Of a DNA stretch of 64,000 nucleotides, positions 9,558 through 19,981 are shown piece after piece (position 1 is the first letter of the stretch; each line of letters begins with the position of its first letter). The stretch lies in contig NW_027043830.1 in NCBI RefSeq assembly GCF_037102585.1, positions 124,001-188,000 of the forward strand, read 5' to 3'. The notes below the pieces were generated by a model. The model searched no databases and had not been told where the DNA came from. It worked only from the letters and a program-made list of their open reading frames with translations. Both the position numbers and the translations under genes were made by a program. This DNA is from Saccharomycopsis crataegensis. Its lineage: Eukaryota; Ascomycota; Saccharomycetes; Ascoideales; Saccharomycopsidaceae.

Positions 9558-9934
9558 ATGTATTTATATATATATATATATATATCACTTATATACAACT
9601 TATGATAGCTGAAGGATGTCATATTCTTATGATGGAAATTTTTCAAAATGGCTTATTAAAGAAGGGTAACAAAAAGTTAGAGAAAATTTACGGGGAAAAA
9701 AAAATTACAAGAAACGTTTTGTTAACAATCATTGATTGTGTCTTTTTGTAATTCTCTTATTAAGAGACTTTCTCTGGATTCTTTGTGTTAAGGAATATCT
9801 TTTTGCACCAGGTCAAAAATACTGAGAACTCACTTGGGTCCACTGGTTTGGGATAATTGAGGTTTTCTTCTTGGAATTACATTACAAAGTTGGATATACA
9901 TTTGATAAACATCACAAGTAGATAGAAAGACACA
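9558..9934. promoter_or_regulatory. Divergent EFM5/RUD3 promoter region
   Basis: 377 bp between two ATGs. A (TA)n run at 9566-9584 lies just upstream of EFM5. No factor site recognised with confidence. Confidence 0.5.
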
Positions 9935-11272
9935 ATGGGCAAGAAGAGAAGTAAATCCACTAGCGGATCAAAGAAAAATAACACAGGGACAAGTCCCAAG
10001 AATTTGCAGCGTGATGAAGAGGAAGTAGTGAATGCTGACGAAGTTAAAGTTGACAAGGAAGAAGAAGAAGAAGAAGAAGAAATCAGCGAAAATAATGATA
10101 AAGTGACAGAAGAAAATGATATTACGGAGGCAGAAGAGGTCAACAAAGCGCCGGAGGAATCTAACAAACAAGTCAATAATATAGAACCTAATGATAAAGA
10201 CTTACGTATTGCTTCCCTTGAACAACAGCTTGCCCAAGCGCAAAGTCAATTGACCAGCTCCAAAGAACAAGCGGCAAAAACTCAAAACAATTACAACGCA
10301 TTACTTAGTCGGATTTCCCTGATGAAAACCGTGTTTCAAAAGATGAAAGAAGCCCAAGAACAATTGACGGTGACCCAGGATAAACTTGAAGAAGTCAGTC
10401 AGGAACATGACGCTTCAAAAGACCGGTGTATTCAATTAGAACAAACCAACAAATTGACGGAATTGAAGTACCAAGAATTGTTACGTAACCACAATGCAGT
10501 AACCGAGGATTTTGGGCAATGCCAAGAAATGAATGATAAATTAAATGACCAGATCTACGAATTGGAAACCAAATTGGAAACCATTGATGGGGAATGGCGG
10601 AATAAAGTCGTGACAATAGAACAATCTTTGAAAGAACGAGAAATGTTGGGGGATCTGATGCAAGAGAAATACGATGAGGTGGTGATGGTGTTAAGCGAGG
10701 CCAATGCTGTGAAGAAAGCATTGAGCAACGAAGTACAAGATTTGAAGAACTTGATCAATGATAAGGGGGAAACCATCGATCGATTAACTGGGGAGATAGG
10801 GATGTTGGAACGTACAAGGACCACGGATTTACAAAATTTACAGAAACGATTGGGGGACATGCAAAAAACTAACCAGGAACTAAGTGGGACGATTAATGAG
10901 AAGGACAAATTGCTCGATAATATGCAAAAGCAAGCCATGACGCAGCAAGAAGAAATTGATGGGTTGCAAGCCAAAGCAGGATTGGTGAAGAAGTTGGAAC
11001 AAGAAGTTAAAGAAAAACAATTACAGATTGGTAAACTTAGGCACGAGGCGATCATTTTGAACGAGCATTTGACCAAAGCGTTGGCGATGATCCAAAAGTC
11101 TAAAGAGAGTGATATGGTGGACAAAGAGTTGATCAGTAATTTGGTGTTGAAGTTTGTGGCATTACCTCGAGGAGATCTGAAGAAATTTGAGGTGTTGAGT
11201 TTAATTGGGAGTTTATTGGATTGGACAGGAGAGCAGAAAGTTCAAGCGGGGTTGATTCACGAGGTGAAGTGA
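9935..11272 (+). CDS. RUD3: Golgin with GRAB domain, RUD3 homolog
   Basis: 445 residues (S. cerevisiae Rud3 is 484). A basic start (M-G-K-K-R-S-K) is followed by an acidic Glu-rich stretch (about 30-90), then long coiled coil (about 90-385). The C-terminal GRAB domain is near 390-440, with L-V-L-K-F-V-A-L-P-R-G-D, K-K-F-E-V-L, S-L-L-D-W and Q-A-G-L. GRAB binds Arf1-GTP and places this matrix protein on the cis-Golgi, where it tethers vesicles. Residue 415, encoded CTG in P-R-G-D-x-K-K-F-E, is a small or polar position in the fungal family as I recall it. That bears on CTG decoding in this organism. Confidence 0.88.
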   Translation: MGKKRSKSTSGSKKNNTGTSPKNLQRDEEEVVNADEVKVDKEEEEEEEEISENNDKVTEENDITEAEEVNKAPEESNKQVNNIEPNDKDLRIASLEQQLAQAQSQLTSSKEQAAKTQNNYNALLSRISLMKTVFQKMKEAQEQLTVTQDKLEEVSQEHDASKDRCIQLEQTNKLTELKYQELLRNHNAVTEDFGQCQEMNDKLNDQIYELETKLETIDGEWRNKVVTIEQSLKEREMLGDLMQEKYDEVVMVLSEANAVKKALSNEVQDLKNLINDKGETIDRLTGEIGMLERTRTTDLQNLQKRLGDMQKTNQELSGTINEKDKLLDNMQKQAMTQQEEIDGLQAKAGLVKKLEQEVKEKQLQIGKLRHEAIILNEHLTKALAMIQKSKESDMVDKELISNLVLKFVALPRGDLKKFEVLSLIGSLLDWTGEQKVQAGLIHEVK

Positions 11273-12279
11273 AAGAGGTTTACTATTCTGGTGATAATTT
11301 AGAAGTATCGTTGGTATTTATTTGCTAAGGATTTAAAAATCAAAGATATTGAGAAGAACAGGGTTTTTTCATATTGATGTTTTTACCTATGATTTTTTTT
11401 AATTTTTTTTTATTTTTTTTTTTTTTTATTTTTTTTGGACAATTTATGATTATTTAGTTGTTGTTATTTGATGGAAGGAATAGAGAAAATGTCGATTGTC
11501 GAAGTGAAGGTTTGTAGATGGTGATTGAATGGGTTTATTATATCTTTATTGTGATGATAGAGATGATAGAACTGGTTGAAATGATATAATAGAACTAATG
11601 AAAAGAGGAAAGAGATTCAAAAAAATAAAGAGATTCAAAAGAATAAATAAATTCAAAAGAATAAAGAGACTAATAATAATAAAGAGAATAAAAGTATAAA
11701 GAAAATAAAAATGTAAAGAGAATAAAAATGTAAAGAGAATAGATATAATCTCCAAAAGGGAAAGTGTCATGTTAGACGAAAACGACGAGACAAAAGACAA
11801 TATTAGTCGATTAGTCTATCTCCATTGGCTCAATCACTCACCGTTATTCCATCAATAAAAAAACAATAATCAGCGACAAATACAAAAAGATGCCACAATT
11901 TGCGGGAGTTAATTCCGGGGAGAGAGCCGTCACAAGACTCCGCCCCACACGACGTTTGGAAGGACGATTGACAGCAATACTAGAAATATAACCATCATGA
12001 TAGCAATCCTACTACTTCCCCTTCCTGGCAAAAATCTTTCCGAGCGAAATTCATTATATTCTTCTTCTTCTCCAGTCAATTTGATTTGATTTCAACTTTT
12101 TACGGGAGTTTCTGGACCTTCCGGGATCCACGGAATTGCTATTACTCGGGAATTTTGGCCATCACCAACGAGATTAATAAAACTTCTTCACCTCCCAACT
12201 GCGAATGAAAATAGCCAATTGCTAACATATATACGTATGTGTATAATATATATGTATATTGTATGTATTTGTCCTCACA
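11273..12279. other. Intergenic with purine-rich repeats
   Basis: 1 kb. Contains T-runs near 11390-11440 and the tandem purine-rich array at 11609-11743. GC-richer promoter sequence near 11890-12010 precedes the RNA-binding gene. The hydrophobic minus-strand open frame over the repeat is low-complexity and not credited. Confidence 0.55.
11609..11743. repeat. Degenerate purine-rich minisatellite
   Basis: Successive units of about 17-18 bases related to AAAGAGATTCAAAAGAAT, passing into AAAATGTAAAGAGAAT units. Purines are almost entirely on the plus strand. Confidence 0.7.
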
Positions 12280-14874
12280 ATGTCGACTAAATCACCGTTC
12301 TTTCCCAACAATAACCCTATCACCGACACCAACCAAACGTCTCCGGTGTTGATCACTGTCCAAGCCCAGGATAAACCCACGTTGGACAAACTCCATCTGC
12401 TAGTCAACTGCGATGGGAATGACAAGGTCTCTTTGGTGGAAAATGACCCCACCAGCTTCACAATCCGGTACGAGAACCAAGAATTGGCGGAATCGGTCGA
12501 CTGCAAACTATCGACCGTCATCACTTCCGAGAACCTTGATGCCTCAGTATCGTTGGTTTATGATACTTTATCCCATCCAGGAAATATCTACGTCAAAGGA
12601 TTGCATCCTACAACGTCGACCACCGATTTACACAAACTCTTCACCTCATTTGGCACCCTTGTCGCCTGCAAAATCGTCACCGATCCTTCCACCGGAGTGT
12701 CCAAGGGGTTTGGATTTGTCAATTTCGCTAACGGATCAGCAGCCAAACTGGCAATTGCCAAATTGAACGGAACTGAATGGAAAAACCAAACATTATATTT
12801 GAACCGACACATTTCCAAAAAAGAACGATTGGCAAGACTAAAGCTCGAACAAGAGAATTTCAAGAATTTGTACGTGAAAAACTTACCATTGGACGTCACT
12901 GAAGAACAGATCTTGGAATTATTTAGACCTTTTGGAGAAATTGATTCATACTTCTTACCAAAAGTTGGTGATGATGAAGGAGAGTCAGAACTAAGAAAAG
13001 AAGAGAAAAAAGATGAAGGAGAAGGAGAAGGAAAAGAAAAAAAACAGGAAGACTCCCATCCTATTGACACTCCCAACAGTGACAATCTTAGAGGATACGG
13101 ATTCATAAAGTTTACAGATCATCAAGCAGCAATCGATGCTCTATCAAAGCTCAACGATTTTGATTTTCATAACCATAGATTACAAATTTCCAGAGCTCAA
13201 CGTCGTGAGGAACGTAACATGCAAGACCGCCATCACCACAACCATCGTCACCACCATCACCATGAATATAATCATCATCAAAAACCCCTGAACCATAAAA
13301 GTGGCAGTGGTAATGGCTACGGTAGTCGTCGGGATTCGGGATACGGGTTTCAAAATTTCTTCAATTATGGTGGGTATTATCCTGGCCAAAGAAATCTCGG
13401 GTATCAAAACTATGGCAACCCCATGTTCGCCAACAACAATAAAATCAATCAGACGGGGCTTAACAATAACAAAAACAGTAATAATAATGGATTTTTTGGG
13501 TATCAAAATAGAAATAATATGTTTCCCCCACCGTCAATGGTCCCAGTAGACCCAATGATGATGGTACCATCACCTTTCATCAACAATTCTGGATTTGGTA
13601 ATGGTCATTTGAATCGCTCAAACAACTGTCAAACTGGTGTCGTCGATCCCTTACAATCTCCAAATGGATTTATCCCTCCGATAACCCAAAAACAACATTT
13701 GGCCAATGGATACTACAAGTTGAACTATCATAATCGGAACTCTAGTGTGGGTTCTAATTACGATCTGACCCCGGAGATGGAAAAATTCAATGATCATAGT
13801 CATCAACCTCCTTTCCCAATGATGGATTATAATATGATGAATTACAACGCAATGATGATGATGTCGATGATGCATCCCATGATGTATCCAGGTGGAGGTG
13901 AAAGAGGAATGATGTATAATGATCCTGATACTTATCCTGGGCAATTACTCAACAACAACGAGGCATTGTATTCAGATCGATCGGATTCCAATGAGTCGGG
14001 ATCAAGGTTCGGTTACGAAGATAATACAACGCCAAATTCTCCCACCACAATACCTACCAGGGCCTCGGTGGGGTTAGATCATGGGTATTATAATGAATAT
14101 CATGATGATATTGATATTTCTCGATTAGACTCATCGAGCTCGAAAAGCTCCCCAGGAGTGGGGGATAGTAAGATGTATCATCAGATAAATGCCGCGGAAA
14201 TCGCCAAATCTTCGGGGAAAGGGAATACGAATCACAATGGGCACCACAATAATAATTACTATTATAATAATATTAATAACAATATTACGCACAACTCCAA
14301 CGGGCTCAACAATTACCCATCGGAAATGTCGGGGGGACGAAACGGGTATGGAGGATACACATTATATGGAGGAGGAAATAAAAATTATTACAGTAATCAC
14401 GGCAATTTCAGCAAAAATAAACAAAAGCAAGGAGACATTACGAAACATGATCTGAAGCTCGATAAAGCAAAACGCCTGGAGGATGTCAATGAAGAAGAAA
14501 TCAATGAGTCTCAAGTGAATGCGATTTTACTGAACTTGCCAGCGTCGCTTGCCTCGATCGATCCCGGTGATCGGATCAAAAGATTGGAATTGGTATTATC
14601 GTTTCTTCATCCGAAAACTGTGAAGGAAATCAAACGGTATGCTGCTGAGCAAGCAGAAACGGGAAATGGAATCCTTTTGAAAAAGATTCAAGCGATCACT
14701 GATGATTCAGAGTGGAAGAATTTGGCGATCTTGGTATTTGAAGATTACCGATCGCAGAAACTTGTTGATTCTAAGGAAATCACCAGGGAAATTGATATTG
14801 AAATTGTGAGGGAATGGGAGACCCATGATGATGAATTGGTGAAGAATTTGAGAATGGCGATTGAAAAATGGTGA
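12280..14874 (+). CDS. RNA-binding protein with two RRMs and a C-terminal MLLE-like region, PES4/MIP6-like
   Basis: 864 residues from the ATG at 12280. RRM1 is near 105-185 (N-I-Y-V-K-G-L, K-G-F-G-F-V-N-F). RRM2 is near 197-312 (N-L-Y-V-K-N-L, G-Y-G-F-I-K-F), and its two RNP motifs are separated by an acidic insertion of about 40 residues. The middle (about 320-720) is rich in Asn, His, Tyr, Met and Gly. The C-terminal part (about 740-860) is helical and resembles an MLLE/PABC module. This layout recalls poly(A)-binding-protein relatives such as Pes4 and Mip6, which have four RRMs, so orthology is uncertain. Likely cytoplasmic mRNA binding. Prion-like middle composition. An ATG 21 bp upstream is in frame but sits in a TA-rich leader. 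Confidence 0.75.
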   Translation: MSTKSPFFPNNNPITDTNQTSPVLITVQAQDKPTLDKLHLLVNCDGNDKVSLVENDPTSFTIRYENQELAESVDCKLSTVITSENLDASVSLVYDTLSHPGNIYVKGLHPTTSTTDLHKLFTSFGTLVACKIVTDPSTGVSKGFGFVNFANGSAAKLAIAKLNGTEWKNQTLYLNRHISKKERLARLKLEQENFKNLYVKNLPLDVTEEQILELFRPFGEIDSYFLPKVGDDEGESELRKEEKKDEGEGEGKEKKQEDSHPIDTPNSDNLRGYGFIKFTDHQAAIDALSKLNDFDFHNHRLQISRAQRREERNMQDRHHHNHRHHHHHEYNHHQKPLNHKSGSGNGYGSRRDSGYGFQNFFNYGGYYPGQRNLGYQNYGNPMFANNNKINQTGLNNNKNSNNNGFFGYQNRNNMFPPPSMVPVDPMMMVPSPFINNSGFGNGHLNRSNNCQTGVVDPLQSPNGFIPPITQKQHLANGYYKLNYHNRNSSVGSNYDLTPEMEKFNDHSHQPPFPMMDYNMMNYNAMMMMSMMHPMMYPGGGERGMMYNDPDTYPGQLLNNNEALYSDRSDSNESGSRFGYEDNTTPNSPTTIPTRASVGLDHGYYNEYHDDIDISRLDSSSSKSSPGVGDSKMYHQINAAEIAKSSGKGNTNHNGHHNNNYYYNNINNNITHNSNGLNNYPSEMSGGRNGYGGYTLYGGGNKNYYSNHGNFSKNKQKQGDITKHDLKLDKAKRLEDVNEEEINESQVNAILLNLPASLASIDPGDRIKRLELVLSFLHPKTVKEIKRYAAEQAETGNGILLKKIQAITDDSEWKNLAILVFEDYRSQKLVDSKEITREIDIEIVREWETHDDELVKNLRMAIEKW

Positions 14875-15233
14875 AGAATGAAAAAAAAAAAAAAAGAAAT
14901 GAATTACAAAGTTGACGGTTTTTTAACATTGCAAATATTATTATGTTTTTATGCTATTTTCTATTGTAGATATATATGGCTGTTTTTATTTCCTTAATAT
15001 ATGTTATCTGCTATAATATTACTAATGGACATTTATAAAAGGATAACACATTCGTGTACAACAACAGATATAATAATAATATGGCAATAATAGTATAAGT
15101 GGATCACCAAACACCGGGTAACCGTCACACACACCGAATTTTCCTGGAAATCGTTTTGGTGTTAAAATCGAAATCACCGCTTGGGCGTCATCTTATCGGT
15201 ATCCCATTATAAACTATTTCTGCCTATTTCAAG
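14875..15233. other. Intergenic with APM1 promoter
   Basis: A-run after the stop, then AT-rich DNA and a GC-richer promoter from about 15100. Confidence 0.5.
15115..15121 (-). promoter_or_regulatory. Reb1-type site (TTACCCG)
   Basis: CGGGTAA on the plus strand is the complement of the Reb1 core TTACCCG. It lies 113 bp upstream of the APM1 ATG, a usual position for a nucleosome-clearing general regulatory factor. Single motif match only. Confidence 0.4.
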
Positions 15234-16547
15234 ATGGCGTCTATTGTCTATTTCCTAGATGCCAAAGGGAAATCCCTTCTCTCCAGAGACTACAAAGGCG
15301 ACATTCCTTACAGCGCGGTCGATAAATTCCCGCTCTTACACCTTGAAGCCGAAGAAGAGAATTCTGCTGCTCCTCCAGTATTCAATTACAAAGGCATCAA
15401 CTACCTTTATATCGTCCACAATGATCTCTACATCCTTGCCCTCACCAGAAACAACGACAATGCCCTTGAGATCATGTTGTTTCTCAATAAACTCATCGAG
15501 GTGCTCACGCAATACTTCAAAAACCTTGAAGAAGAATCGATCCGTGATAACTTTGTGATCATTTATGAATTGCTCGATGAGATGATGGACTACGGGTTCC
15601 CACAGACCACTGACACCAAGATCCTCAAAGAATACATCACCCAGAAATCGCATGCCCTCATAAAGTTCAACCAACAGCAGCAAAGACCGCCTAACGCCGT
15701 GACCAACGCCGTGAGTTGGAGAACCGATGGGATTTTCTACAAGAAGAACGAGGTGTTTTTGGACGTGATAGAGAGCATAAACATGCTTGTGAATCCTAAT
15801 GGTCAAGTCCTTCGATCGGAAATCCTTGGGAAAATCAAGATTAAGTCGCAATTGTCAGGAATGCCGGATTTACGATTGGGGCTTAATGATAAAGGGATAT
15901 TTGGCGGGGATAGAAGCAATGGTAATGGCGGTGGTGAAGACCGGACCACCAAAGGATTGGAAATGGAAGACGTGAAGTTCCATCAGTGTGTCCGGTTGTC
16001 GAAGTTTGAAAATGAGAAGATTATTACTTTTATTCCACCGGACGGTGAGTTTGAATTGATGAGTTATCGATTATCCACCCCGATTAAACCGCTCATATGG
16101 GTGGATTGCCGAGTGAAACTTCATTCGAACTCGCGTATCGAGATTAAGGCAAAAGTAAGGGCCCAAATTAAAAAACGATCGACGGCCAACGACGTCGAGA
16201 TCTCGATCCCAGTACCGGAGGACGCTGATTCTCCGAAATTCCAAACCTCTAGCGGATCAATAAAGTACACTCCTGAGAACTCTTGTATCGTGTGGAAATT
16301 AAAACAGTTCCAAGGGGGTAAAGAAGCAGCGATGATTGCGGAATTGGGGTTGCCTTCGGTGACCAACGAAGACCCGACATTCAAATCAAAGAGACCTATC
16401 AGTGTCAAGTTCCAAGTGCCATATTTCATTACTTCTGGGTTGCAAGTGCGGTATTTGAAGATCAATGAGCCAAAGATGCAATATCAAAGTTATCCATGGG
16501 TTAGATATATCACCCAAAGTGGCAATGATTACACCATTAGGCTTTAG
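15234..16547 (+). CDS. APM1: Clathrin adaptor AP-1 mu subunit
   Basis: 437 residues. An N-terminal longin-like domain (M-A-S-I-V-Y-F-L-D-A-K-G-K) is followed by the mu homology domain (about 165-437, with W-R-T-D-G-I-F-Y-K-K-N-E-V-F-L-D-V). The terminal Y-P-W-V-R-Y-I-T block is typical of AP-1 mu. The mu subunit reads Y-x-x-phi sorting signals on cargo at the trans-Golgi/endosome and docks clathrin coats. A Gly/Asn-rich insert near 222-238 is a lineage-specific loop. Start and length agree with the family. Confidence 0.94.
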   Translation: MASIVYFLDAKGKSLLSRDYKGDIPYSAVDKFPLLHLEAEEENSAAPPVFNYKGINYLYIVHNDLYILALTRNNDNALEIMLFLNKLIEVLTQYFKNLEEESIRDNFVIIYELLDEMMDYGFPQTTDTKILKEYITQKSHALIKFNQQQQRPPNAVTNAVSWRTDGIFYKKNEVFLDVIESINMLVNPNGQVLRSEILGKIKIKSQLSGMPDLRLGLNDKGIFGGDRSNGNGGGEDRTTKGLEMEDVKFHQCVRLSKFENEKIITFIPPDGEFELMSYRLSTPIKPLIWVDCRVKLHSNSRIEIKAKVRAQIKKRSTANDVEISIPVPEDADSPKFQTSSGSIKYTPENSCIVWKLKQFQGGKEAAMIAELGLPSVTNEDPTFKSKRPISVKFQVPYFITSGLQVRYLKINEPKMQYQSYPWVRYITQSGNDYTIRL

Positions 16548-16825
16548 AACAGGGTTCGTTTTATGAGTTTGATAACTTATGGCATAAATAGTTACTATAC
16601 ATTATTATTATTATTATTATTATTATTAATCTAGCAATCATTATTATTAATCTAACAATTATTATATTATTATTACCGTTATTATGGCTATTATGACTTT
16701 TTGTCCAGGGCACCTGACTAGGTTTTTTTTTTTTTTTTTTTTTCACTCAACGAATTTTTCAAATTTTGGTTCATTCCAACCGTCATCACCGGCAATATTC
16801 GTCATTAAACAAACCACTATATACA

Positions 16826-17533
16826 ATGCAAAGATCCCTCACTAGATTGGCCATTAGAGCCCCAGCCATTAGAATCAACCCAGTCATGGCCAGTAGACCA
16901 TTGATGCTCCGCCAACCTACCAAGATGGTTGCCGGGTTGCGCTACTACTCTGCCGATGCCAAAGAATCTCCAAAAGAAGAAACAGAACCAAAAGAAGAAA
17001 CAGAACCAAAAGAAGAAAAGTCCGGGGAAGAAGGGGCTAAAAGTGAACTCGAACTCTTACAAGAAAAGTTTAATAAGAAGGACAAAGAATACGCTGAGTT
17101 GAAGAACCATTATTTGCGCTCGGTGGCGGATTTCCGTAACTTGCAAGAAACCACTAAACGTGAAATCCAAAAGTCTAGAGACTTTGCCCTTCAAAGATTC
17201 GCCCGTGATTTGCTCGAGTCGATTGATAACTTTGACCACGCCCTTCGTGCGGTGTCGGAAGATGCGGTGGCCAATAACCAAGAAATCAAGAACTTGTACG
17301 ATGGGGTCAAGATGACCCAGAGTGTTTTCGAAAAGACTTTGAACAAGCACGGGATCCAAAAGATCGATCCATTGGGAGAAAAATTCGATCCTAATGTCCA
17401 CGAAGCTACTTTTGAAGTTCCTCAACCAGACAAGGAACCAGGTACCGTGTTCCACGTCCAACAACCAGGGTACTCATTGAACGACAGAGTGTTGAGAGCC
17501 GCTAAGGTTGGTATTGTCAAGGGTACTGATTAA
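16826..17533 (+). CDS. MGE1: Mitochondrial GrpE nucleotide-exchange factor
   Basis: 235 residues from the ATG at 16826 (S. cerevisiae Mge1 is 228). A basic Arg-rich presequence (about 1-45) is followed by a charged spacer with three P-K-E-E units and the GrpE fold. The fold begins with a coiled coil and contains R-S-V-A-D-F-R-N-L, the F-A-x-D-L-L-E-S-I-D-N-F-x-x-A motif, and the C-terminal beta region G-E-x-F-D-P-N-x-H-E-A. It releases ADP from mitochondrial Hsp70 (Ssc1) in the matrix during protein import and folding. It was chosen over an upstream non-ATG extension because the presequence starts cleanly here. Confidence 0.95.
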   Translation: MQRSLTRLAIRAPAIRINPVMASRPLMLRQPTKMVAGLRYYSADAKESPKEETEPKEETEPKEEKSGEEGAKSELELLQEKFNKKDKEYAELKNHYLRSVADFRNLQETTKREIQKSRDFALQRFARDLLESIDNFDHALRAVSEDAVANNQEIKNLYDGVKMTQSVFEKTLNKHGIQKIDPLGEKFDPNVHEATFEVPQPDKEPGTVFHVQQPGYSLNDRVLRAAKVGIVKGTD

Positions 17534-17812
17534 ATGAAATGATAATAATTTGATGATAAATTCGCCTTCTTTTTTAATATGAGTAATTGGTATTCTTTAG
17601 ATTAATTACCATGTTAAATTTCAATTTTGTTACGACTTATACTCTATGAATGATGATCCATTGCCAGGTTCTATTTCTATATATTTGTATTTAAAGTATC
17701 CCATTTATTTATATTTTGGGAGATATCAAAAAAAAAAAAAAAGAAGCCTCTCTTGTACATAAATAATAAAAAAAAACTTTCCATTTGTTTTATTGAAATG
17801 TATTCGTGATGA

Positions 17813-19687
17813 TTAGGCTTCCAATCCTAGCTTATAAAGCACTAACTCCAAACTCTCCAAGTCTTTGTCTAAAAGCTGTCCATTTGTAAGATTATGCTCC
17901 TCCAACTCTCCATTCATGATGTCCTCTTCTTCTTCTTCTTCTTCTTCTTCTTCTTCTTCTCCCTGTTTGAGGATTTGCTCATCCCTATTTGTATTTGTAT
18001 TTGCCCGGTCCTTTTCATGATACTTACGCTCTAAATAATATCTCACCTCATCAATTAATTCGACGGTATCGGTTTCTTGTCGATCTTTGACTGAGGCTGC
18101 ACTCTCTGCTACCAAATCACTAAATATCGAGGTATTCACATATTTTTGCAAGTCATTAGCAAACGCTCTTGCGACGTATTGCTTAAGCCGTTCCTCATTG
18201 GTATCCCATGCGGCTCGAAGCACATCTCCAAGAAATTCCACTTCCAAAAGATACCAGTATTTCTCGGGGTTTTCCGACACCAAGTTAAAGGAATTGGATA
18301 AAACGTACGATGAGAGACTTTTAAGTTTTGCAAGCTCGAGGTATTCTCCAAGATATAACACGTCTAATGCGATATCTATTGGGAGGATCAGGTCGTTAGA
18401 GTAAAGGTATCTTGCGAAAAATTCAAAAACTTGAAGTTGAGTGGTATTAAGTTCGATCAATGGTATTGGTGGTTGAGCATCATCATCATCATCATCATCA
18501 TCATCGTTGTTATTATTATTATTATTATTATCATTCAGTAATAATTTCCTACGATCAACAATCTTGTAAACATCATCGACCACTTGCAGAATGTCCCTAC
18601 TTTCTTGAAACCCTGAATCAAATAATATTTCATAATATTTTGATTGGAGGATGATCGCTTTATGGAAAGGGTAGAAATGGATCTTCGCTTCATCGGCATC
18701 GTCATTGTAAGTTTTGAAATAAAGAATCATATCCCCATAAAACCCTGTTGATGACAAAAGCTGGGCTTTTTCTTCGGAAGTTAACATATTCCGATAAACG
18801 TCGATCCCCGTATCTTCGTCACCATCATTATTAACATCCAACGACTTAATCACCCCATTCAAGTGATCATTATGCCAGTGACGGAATTGCTGTTGAGCAT
18901 GCACGACAATATCTTTACGAAGATCGTTTCTGATTTTCGATTTAGATTGATTGGATTCTTCAGAAATTTCCAACTCGATCGCCAACTTAATCGTGGGATC
19001 GAGCTCCAATAACTCAATGACTTCAAAAAGTCGGGTTTGCTTCAAATCTTTAGGGTTGGTCCGATTATTGAGATTGAGGTATAAGTATTGCACCACATAG
19101 GTGAATTCCCTGTAGTATCCAAGCGGATGTTTTGTAGGGATAAGATCGGTAAACATAATTGTCGATTGATGCTGATACTCTAATAATTTTCGAGAGAAGT
19201 ACTTGGATCGTACGCTCAATACAAATCGGTGCGCCCGTAAGTATCGTACCGTGGTCGTAGTGGAATTAAACACAAAGACAATATCTTTGGTGGTGGGGGC
19301 GGTATTGTTAATGGTTGGGATATCCGATGATAGTTTCATAAAATGTGAGACAAATGGGTTTGCAACCTCCATGGCTTTACTCATGTCATAGCTCAACAAC
19401 ACATTTCTGATCTCGTCGTTCAATGCCCCATAAACACACCGTTCGCCTTCGAAAGTTTCTCGATCGCAAATGGCTCCATTGGCAAGAAGATAAGTGACTA
19501 CTTCAAGATGACCACAGAGCGAGGCAAGGATCAACGGCAGATAATCCCATTCGTCAACTTGGTTGAGTTTGCCACCACTGGTGACGAGCTCGGTGACTTT
19601 TTCGAGATCTCCTATCCGACAAGCTAGACAGAGTGCCTCGAATTGTTGAAGCTCAACAGGGTCTGAGTCTCTGGTTATGTTTTCCAT
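17813..19687 (-). CDS. Ankyrin-BTB/POZ protein, YIL001W/ABTB1-like
   Basis: 624 residues from the ATG at 19687. Ankyrin repeats lie near 15-95 (A-C-R-I-G-D-L-E-K-V and S-L-C-G-H-L-E-V-V-T-Y-L-L). One BTB domain is near 130-200 (D-I-V-F-V-F, A-H-R-F-V-L-S-V-R-S-K-Y-F) and a second near 320-450 (F-H-K-A-I-I-L-Q-S-K-Y-Y). A helical tail contains an E-run. The order ankyrin-BTB-BTB is that of ABTB1 and S. cerevisiae YIL001W (513 residues), probably a cullin-3-type substrate adaptor or a scaffold; function in yeast is not established. N- and D-homopolymers inside the second BTB loop, and the E-run, account for the extra length. Confidence 0.82.
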   Translation of the reverse strand: MENITRDSDPVELQQFEALCLACRIGDLEKVTELVTSGGKLNQVDEWDYLPLILASLCGHLEVVTYLLANGAICDRETFEGERCVYGALNDEIRNVLLSYDMSKAMEVANPFVSHFMKLSSDIPTINNTAPTTKDIVFVFNSTTTTVRYLRAHRFVLSVRSKYFSRKLLEYQHQSTIMFTDLIPTKHPLGYYREFTYVVQYLYLNLNNRTNPKDLKQTRLFEVIELLELDPTIKLAIELEISEESNQSKSKIRNDLRKDIVVHAQQQFRHWHNDHLNGVIKSLDVNNDGDEDTGIDVYRNMLTSEEKAQLLSSTGFYGDMILYFKTYNDDADEAKIHFYPFHKAIILQSKYYEILFDSGFQESRDILQVVDDVYKIVDRRKLLLNDNNNNNNNNDDDDDDDDDAQPPIPLIELNTTQLQVFEFFARYLYSNDLILPIDIALDVLYLGEYLELAKLKSLSSYVLSNSFNLVSENPEKYWYLLEVEFLGDVLRAAWDTNEERLKQYVARAFANDLQKYVNTSIFSDLVAESAASVKDRQETDTVELIDEVRYYLERKYHEKDRANTNTNRDEQILKQGEEEEEEEEEEEEDIMNGELEEHNLTNGQLLDKDLESLELVLYKLGLEA

Positions 19688-19981
19688 TGGTGAACAAAGG
19701 TTTTGACAGGAAGGCAAATATATCTGCAGGCCTTATCTAGTAGATGATAATTATCCATCAATACATCGTGTTTTTTCAGGGTTAACCGGCCTCTACAATC
19801 GATATTCAACACAACAAATTAAAGATTTTAATAATAATAATAATAAAACATATATGAGCGAACTGGAAGATAATTATGACTAGAATTACGCTGGTTTTTT
19901 TTTTTTAGATTCATTTTGTGGGGCTTTTTTTTTTTTTCCTTTTTTTTTTAAGATTATATAAAACCCAAAGTTTTATGGAAA

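Noticed and set aside
10555-11124. Long minus-strand open frame inside RUD3
   Set aside because: Shadow of the RUD3 coiled-coil coding sequence; Ser/Leu-rich as expected from the complement of Glu/Lys/Gln codons.
11546-11800. 84-codon hydrophobic minus-strand frame
   Set aside because: It is the translation of a purine-rich tandem repeat; low-complexity rather than a membrane protein gene.
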